Shown here: positions 62,416 to 64,000 of the stretch, piece after piece
Layout of the letters: each line of letters starts with the position of its first letter
Position numbering within the stretch: position 1 is the first letter of the stretch
Source: Pseudomonas crudilactis
Lineage (GTDB): Bacteria > Pseudomonadota > Gammaproteobacteria > Pseudomonadales > Pseudomonadaceae
Direction: 5' to 3'
Length of the DNA stretch: 64,000 nt
NCBI RefSeq assembly: GCF_013433315.1
Contig: NZ_WXVV01000007.1
Coordinates: 1 to 64,000, forward strand
Made by a program: the position numbers and the translations under genes
Notes under the pieces: model-generated
What the model saw: only the letters and a program-made list of their open reading frames with translations
The model's database searches: none
What the model was told of the DNA's origin: nothing

Positions 62416-63581
62416 TATTTGCCCTCCGCAGCTTTGACAACTTGTTGAGCAGCGTCGGTCAGGCTGGTAGCAGCGATGATGTTCAAACCGCTTTCTGCCA
62501 GTACTTTAGCGCCCAGCTCAGCGTTGTTGCCTTCAAGGCGAACAACAACCGGGATTTTCACGCCGACTTCTTTCACAGCGCCGATGATGCCTTCGGCAAT
62601 CATGTCGCAGCGAACGATGCCGCCGAAGATGTTGACCAGTACTGCAGCGACGTTGGTGTCGGACAGAATGATCTTGAACGCTTCAGTTACGCGTTCTTTG
62701 GTAGCGCCACCACCTACGTCGAGGAAGTTTGCTGGCTTGCCGCCATGCAGGTTGACGATGTCCATGGTACCCATGGCCAGGCCAGCACCGTTGACCATGC
62801 AGCCGATGTTGCCTTCCAGTGCTACGTAGTTCAGTTCGAACTTGGCAGCGTGCGCTTCGCGCGGATCGTCTTGCGACGGATCGTGGAAAGTCTTCAGCTT
62901 AGGCTGACGGTACATGGCGTTGGCGTCGATGTTGATCTTGGCGTCCAGGCAGTGCAGATCGCCGTCAGCCTTGATCACCAGCGGGTTCACTTCCAGCAGA
63001 GCCAGGTCGTGATCCTTGAACAGCTTGGCCAGACCTACGAAGATCTTGGCGAACTGAGCAACCTGCTTGCCTTCCAGACCCAGCTGGAATGCCAGCTCGC
63101 GACCCTGGAATGGCTGAGCGCCAACCAGTGGATCGATAGTGGCCTTGAGAATTTTTTCTGGAGTGTCGTGAGCGATTTTCTCGATGTCCACGCCACCTTC
63201 GGTGGAAGCCATGAACACGATGCGACGGCTCGAACGGTCAACGACAGCGCCCAGGTACAGCTCTTTAGCGATATCAGTGCACGATTCAACCAGGATCTTG
63301 GTGACTGGCTGGCCATTGGCGTCAGTCTGGTAAGTCACCAGACGCTTGCCCAGCCACTGCTGTGCGAAGGCTTTGGCGTCTTCTTTGCTGCGAACCAGCT
63401 TGACGCCGCCCGCTTTACCGCGACCACCGGCGTGGACCTGGGCTTTGACAACCCACTCGCTGCCGCCGATTTTGTCGCAAGCTTCTGCTGCTGCTTCCGG
63501 GGTGTCTACTGCGTAACCAGTGGAAACTGGCAGGCCGTATTCAGCGAACAGCTGCTTACCCTGATACTCGTGAAGATTCAT
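62415..63581 (-). CDS. sucC: Succinyl-CoA synthetase subunit beta SucC
   Basis: 388 residues. [23 protein letters not shown] is the characteristic start; the ATP-grasp region has [20 protein letters not shown], and EVNPLVI and [30 protein letters not shown] follow. It binds nucleotide and succinate. sucC and sucD are adjacent as usual; lpd lies 182 bp upstream. Confidence 0.97.
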   Translation of the reverse strand: MNLHEYQGKQLFAEYGLPVSTGYAVDTPEAAAEACDKIGGSEWVVKAQVHAGGRGKAGGVKLVRSKEDAKAFAQQWLGKRLVTYQTDANGQPVTKILVESCTDIAKELYLGAVVDRSSRRIVFMASTEGGVDIEKIAHDTPEKILKATIDPLVGAQPFQGRELAFQLGLEGKQVAQFAKIFVGLAKLFKDHDLALLEVNPLVIKADGDLHCLDAKINIDANAMYRQPKLKTFHDPSQDDPREAHAAKFELNYVALEGNIGCMVNGAGLAMGTMDIVNLHGGKPANFLDVGGGATKERVTEAFKIILSDTNVAAVLVNIFGGIVRCDMIAEGIIGAVKEVGVKIPVVVRLEGNNAELGAKVLAESGLNIIAATSLTDAAQQVVKAAEGK

Positions 63582-63763
63582 GCTTTTTACCGTCTTCGTT
63601 AGGTACTGCGCATTCGGCGCTGCGCTCGTTTGAGTGCCGCGCCACCTGTGACTGCTGCTTGCGTAGCTGAGCTACGCAAGACTGCGTCCAGCGGACATTC
63701 CGCGGTGAGACTTGCTCGCAAGGCTCACGACGGGCCGTTACCGCCGTGGTTTCTTATTGTCTG
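63582..63763 (-). other. lpd-sucC spacer with hairpin
   Basis: 182 bp. CTTGCGTAGC (63658-63667) pairs with GCTACGCAAG (63671-63680), a 10-bp stem with a three-base loop. It could be an attenuating or mRNA-processing hairpin between lpd and sucC. No promoter is obvious. Confidence 0.55.

Positions 63764-64000
<237 letters not shown>

Overview
The window is a 64 kb piece of a Pseudomonas chromosome, most likely from the P. fluorescens group. The evidence is the uniformly high-GC coding style, repeated REP-type palindromes (GTAGGAGTGAGCCTGCTCGC and GTGGGAGCGAGCTTGCTCGC variants), and several gene blocks in known Pseudomonas order: rdgC next to a BASS transporter and an MxtR/CrbS-like kinase, the cobO-to-cobS cobalamin cluster, hda-perM-DUF2066 divergent from purMN, and lpd-sucC-sucD-brnQ/braB. 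There is no prophage, insertion sequence or CRISPR array. Accessory character is confined mainly to the RHS gene at the left edge and the tandem-domain orphan at 8.4-9.8 kb. 

Layout. 1-2.3 kb: the 5' portion of an RHS polymorphic-toxin gene, running off the edge, with an apparent frameshift near its start. 2.5-5.2 kb: Sel1-like, unknown and Phd/HTH-like small proteins, a YkvA protein and a periplasmic FKBP isomerase. 5.5-9.8 kb: an anchored di-heme cytochrome c overlapping an anchored catalase-like protein, convergent with an orphan built from two copies of one unnamed domain. 10.0-10.6 kb: a tandemly duplicated tRNA-Val/tRNA-Asp pair. 10.7-24.3 kb: rdgC, a BASS symporter, a guanidine-II riboswitch with sugE/gdx, an MFS-acyltransferase fusion, a TDT transporter, a cupin, a divergent MFS/TetR pair, a sodium-symporter-fused hybrid kinase, rmuC and a Sel1 protein. 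24.3-25.2 kb: a large unexplained gene-free segment. 25.2-30.2 kb: two unknown proteins, a FadL-type porin, a glutathione peroxidase and a MarR-MFS-40-residue-protein cluster with a perfect operator palindrome. 30.4-39.7 kb: ten cobalamin genes read leftward behind one cobalamin riboswitch. 39.9-49.4 kb: an unknown protein, a soluble sugar-dehydrogenase-like lipoprotein, two NlpC/P60 lipoproteins, hda, perM, a DUF2066 protein, and purM-purN-DUF3108. 49.8-59.6 kb: a chemotaxis receptor, amidohydrolase, OsmC, pirin, dienelactone hydrolase, htpG, two overlapping thioesterases, a small lipoprotein, and MAPEG and DUF599 proteins. 59.9-64 kb: brnQ/braB, sucD, sucC and the 3' end of lpd. 

How parts work together. 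The cob genes cover corrinoid adenosylation, a,c-amidation, side-amide amidation, aminopropanol linker attachment, lower-ligand (BluB) synthesis and nucleotide-loop assembly. They form the late half of B12 synthesis or salvage under B12 feedback. The sugE riboswitch couples guanidinium sensing to its exporter. The MarR palindrome and the TetR-linked 17-bp inverted repeat suggest locally regulated efflux. sucCD with lpd belong to the TCA cycle. The least explained items are the cytochrome/catalase-like pair, the tandem-domain orphan, the gene-free segment at 24.3-25.2 kb with its structured 3' end, and a MITE-like repeat family at 49.5 and 54.1 kb.
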